Shown here: positions 35,895 to 37,388 of the stretch, piece by piece
Layout: each line of letters begins with the position of its first letter
Position numbering within the stretch: position 1 is the first letter of the stretch
NCBI GenBank assembly: GCA_947260035.1
Contig: CAMYOO010000007.1
Coordinates: forward strand, 1 to 37,388
Origin: an uncultured delta proteobacterium
GTDB lineage: Bacteria > Myxococcota_A > UBA9160 > JAFDET01
Direction of reading: 5' to 3'
DNA length: 37,388 nucleotides
Notes under the pieces: generated by a model
What the model was told of the DNA's origin: nothing
Database searches by the model: none
What the model saw: only the letters and a program-made list of their open reading frames with translations
Position numbers and translations under genes: made by a program

Positions 35895-37349
35895 ATGGAG
35901 ACACGCCGCGCACGGATCGCCGCAGCGGCGCTCCTGGTCGCCAGCGCGATCCCGATCTGGAGCGTGCGCTTCTTCCCCAGCCAGGACGGCCCCTCCCACC
36001 TGTACAACGCCCGCCTGCTGACGGCGCTGCTCGATCCCGCGAACGCGCGCCTGCGCGAGTTCTTCGAGTTCAATCCCGGCCTGCACCCGAACCTGCTGGC
36101 CCACGGCCTGCTGGCGGGCCTTCAGGCCGTGGTGTCACCGCTGCCGGCGGAGAAGATCCTGCTCACGGCGCTGGTCGTGCTGCTGCCGCTCTCGCTGCTG
36201 TGTCTGCTCCGAGCGGTCGAGCGCGGGCGCGACGTGTATGCGCTGGCGGCGCTTCCGTTCGCCTACCACCACCTGCTGCACCTGGGCTTCTACTCGTTCT
36301 CGCTGGGGCTCTCGCTCTGCTTCTTCACCCTGGCGTTCTTCTGGCCGCGCCGAACGCGCGTCACGCTGGGCGGCGTGCTGGGCGTGAACGCCCTGCTGCT
36401 GCTGACCTACCTGGCGCACTTCGGGCCCTTCGCCATGAGCCTGCTGGGCATGGCCATCGGCCTGGCCGCCGTTCCGCTGGCCGCGGGGGAAGGCTCGCGC
36501 GGCGAGCGCTTGCGGCGCGCCGTCCTGGGCGGCCTGCCCATGGTACCCGCGGGCCTGCTGGGGCTGGCGTACCTGATGGCGGGAAGCGATGGCTTCACCA
36601 AGTACGTCAGCGCCGAGAAGCTGCGCACGATCTTCTTCGAGCGCATGCTGCTGACCTCCTACACCACCTGGCAGCAGATGCTGGCGCCGTGGCTGCTGGG
36701 CTGCCTGGCGGTGGCGCTGATCTTCACCGCGCTCGACCGGGCGCGACGCCCGGTCGGCTTTCTGCCCCGAGACGCCTTCCTGGTCTTTTCGGCACTGCTG
36801 GCAGCGTTCTTCTTCACACTGCCGCGTTGGATGAACGACGGCGGCTTCGTCAATGACCGCGTGTTCCTGCTCTTCTTCCTGCTGGCGTGGGTGGGGATGG
36901 CTCCCCCGCCCCGGCGGCTGGCTGTGGCACTGGGAGTCGTGCTGCTGGCCTGCGCGGGCGCCCACCTGGGCCGGCTCTCCTGGGAGTACGCGCGCCTGCA
37001 GCCGGAGCTGCGCGCCGTCACGGCCGCCGTCGAGCAGATCGAGCCCCACTCCACCGTGGCCTACCGGCGGCTCGCCCGGCAGTCCGAGGCCTTCGAGCGC
37101 TACCCGCGCTACGTGGACCCGTTCGCCCATGTGGATTCCTATTATGGGCTGGGCGAGGACGTGGTCCTCTTCGACAACTACGAGACCCGCTTCGACTACT
37201 TCCCACTGCGCGCGACGGCCGCGGAGCGCGTAGACCCCGACTACGTCGTCGTCTGGCCCCTGCCCCCCGACGAGCCCCTCCCCGACGACCTGCGCGACCA
37301 CACCATCCTGCACCACGCCGACGGCCTCGCCCTCCTCCGCCGAAACTAA
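35895..37349 (+). CDS. polytopic membrane protein, GT-C-like
   Basis: A 484-aa integral membrane protein with about 10 hydrophobic segments and a soluble C-terminal tail of ~110 aa (from ARLQPELRAVTAAVEQ). The first loop contains FFPSQDGPSHLYNARLL. Uncharacterised bacterial GT-C-like proteins often have an Asp (here QDG) at the equivalent place. AYHHLLHLGFYSFSLGLSLCFFTLAFFWP and LTYLAHFGPFAMSLLGMAIGL are membrane spans. ATG 35895, 14 bp after the repeat-protein gene, so the two are likely one transcript. The donor and acceptor are unknown, and it could be a non-enzymatic membrane protein. The ORF track's 646-aa form is extended through the upstream gene. Confidence 0.65.
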   Translation: METRRARIAAAALLVASAIPIWSVRFFPSQDGPSHLYNARLLTALLDPANARLREFFEFNPGLHPNLLAHGLLAGLQAVVSPLPAEKILLTALVVLLPLSLLCLLRAVERGRDVYALAALPFAYHHLLHLGFYSFSLGLSLCFFTLAFFWPRRTRVTLGGVLGVNALLLLTYLAHFGPFAMSLLGMAIGLAAVPLAAGEGSRGERLRRAVLGGLPMVPAGLLGLAYLMAGSDGFTKYVSAEKLRTIFFERMLLTSYTTWQQMLAPWLLGCLAVALIFTALDRARRPVGFLPRDAFLVFSALLAAFFFTLPRWMNDGGFVNDRVFLLFFLLAWVGMAPPPRRLAVALGVVLLACAGAHLGRLSWEYARLQPELRAVTAAVEQIEPHSTVAYRRLARQSEAFERYPRYVDPFAHVDSYYGLGEDVVLFDNYETRFDYFPLRATAAERVDPDYVVVWPLPPDEPLPDDLRDHTILHHADGLALLRRN

Positions 37350-37356
37350 CCGCGCC

Positions 37357-37387
37357 GGCAACTAAAGGGACTGTCCCTTTAGTTGCC
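37357..37387. repeat. perfect 15-bp-arm palindrome, REP-like or terminator
   Basis: GGCAACTAAAGGGAC, a single T, then the exact reverse complement ends one base before the window edge. It starts 7 bp after the stop codon of the membrane-protein gene, so it could form a terminator hairpin. The AAAGGGAC core shares GGGAC with the repeat at 9390-9470, and both sit at gene 3' ends. The window ends here, so its full extent is unknown. Confidence 0.8.
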
Positions 37388-37388
37388 A

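Overview
This window is high-GC DNA (roughly 70 %, judged by eye) with dense, overlapping operons and frequent GTG starts. Lipoprotein and secreted-protein signals suggest a Gram-negative bacterium. The IleRS subtype (HNGH / KESKS, with a [19 protein letters not shown] segment) and the gene style resemble Myxococcota and related former Deltaproteobacteria. I cannot name a species. There are no tRNA, rRNA, CRISPR or transposase genes.

Region 1 (1-9389) is housekeeping and metabolism. It holds the 3' tail of an unknown gene, an SDR oxidoreductase, an FdhF/YdeP-type molybdopterin oxidoreductase, a SAM methyltransferase, FdhD, isoleucyl-tRNA synthetase and an FAH/MhpD-like enzyme. The ileS reading frame is broken twice. 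One break is an exact 28-bp tandem duplication; the other is best explained as a 5-bp deletion in the conserved PEHI segment.

Region 2 (9390-15697) starts with a REP-like inverted repeat that fills the gap between two convergent genes. Next come two glycosyltransferases, an alkylsulfatase-type MBL hydrolase, and a fused trehalose-6-phosphate synthase/phosphatase.

Region 3 (15713-23903, minus strand) is one tight seven-gene unit: lipoprotein, VTC polyphosphate-polymerase-like domain, DUF4956 membrane protein, lamin-tail/CotH-kinase protein, GT-C-like membrane protein, HAD phosphatase, and a UbiA enzyme carrying the signature of decaprenyl-phosphate phosphoribosyltransferase. It joins a phosphate-polymer/surface-kinase module to what looks like a lipid-linked pentose module.

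Region 4 (24027-34312, plus strand) diverges from region 3 across a 123-bp gap with a palindrome. It has eight genes, nearly all overlapping by 4 bp: three sulfotransferases, a formylglycine sulfatase, a GT-B glycosyltransferase, two GT-C-like membrane proteins, and a GT2-nucleotidyltransferase-P-loop kinase fusion. Together these suggest synthesis and editing of a sulfated, perhaps also phosphorylated, surface glycan.

Region 5 (34284-37388) holds a second P-loop kinase (convergent and overlapping), a small secreted protein built from about five repeats, another polytopic membrane protein, and a terminal 15-bp-arm palindrome.

The best candidate for an undescribed system is regions 3 and 4 together. 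They look like a divergent surface-glycan locus combining VTC/DUF4956/CotH, a DPPR-like lipid-pentose route, and a sulfation/desulfation operon. This is inference from domain content and gene spacing, not demonstrated function.
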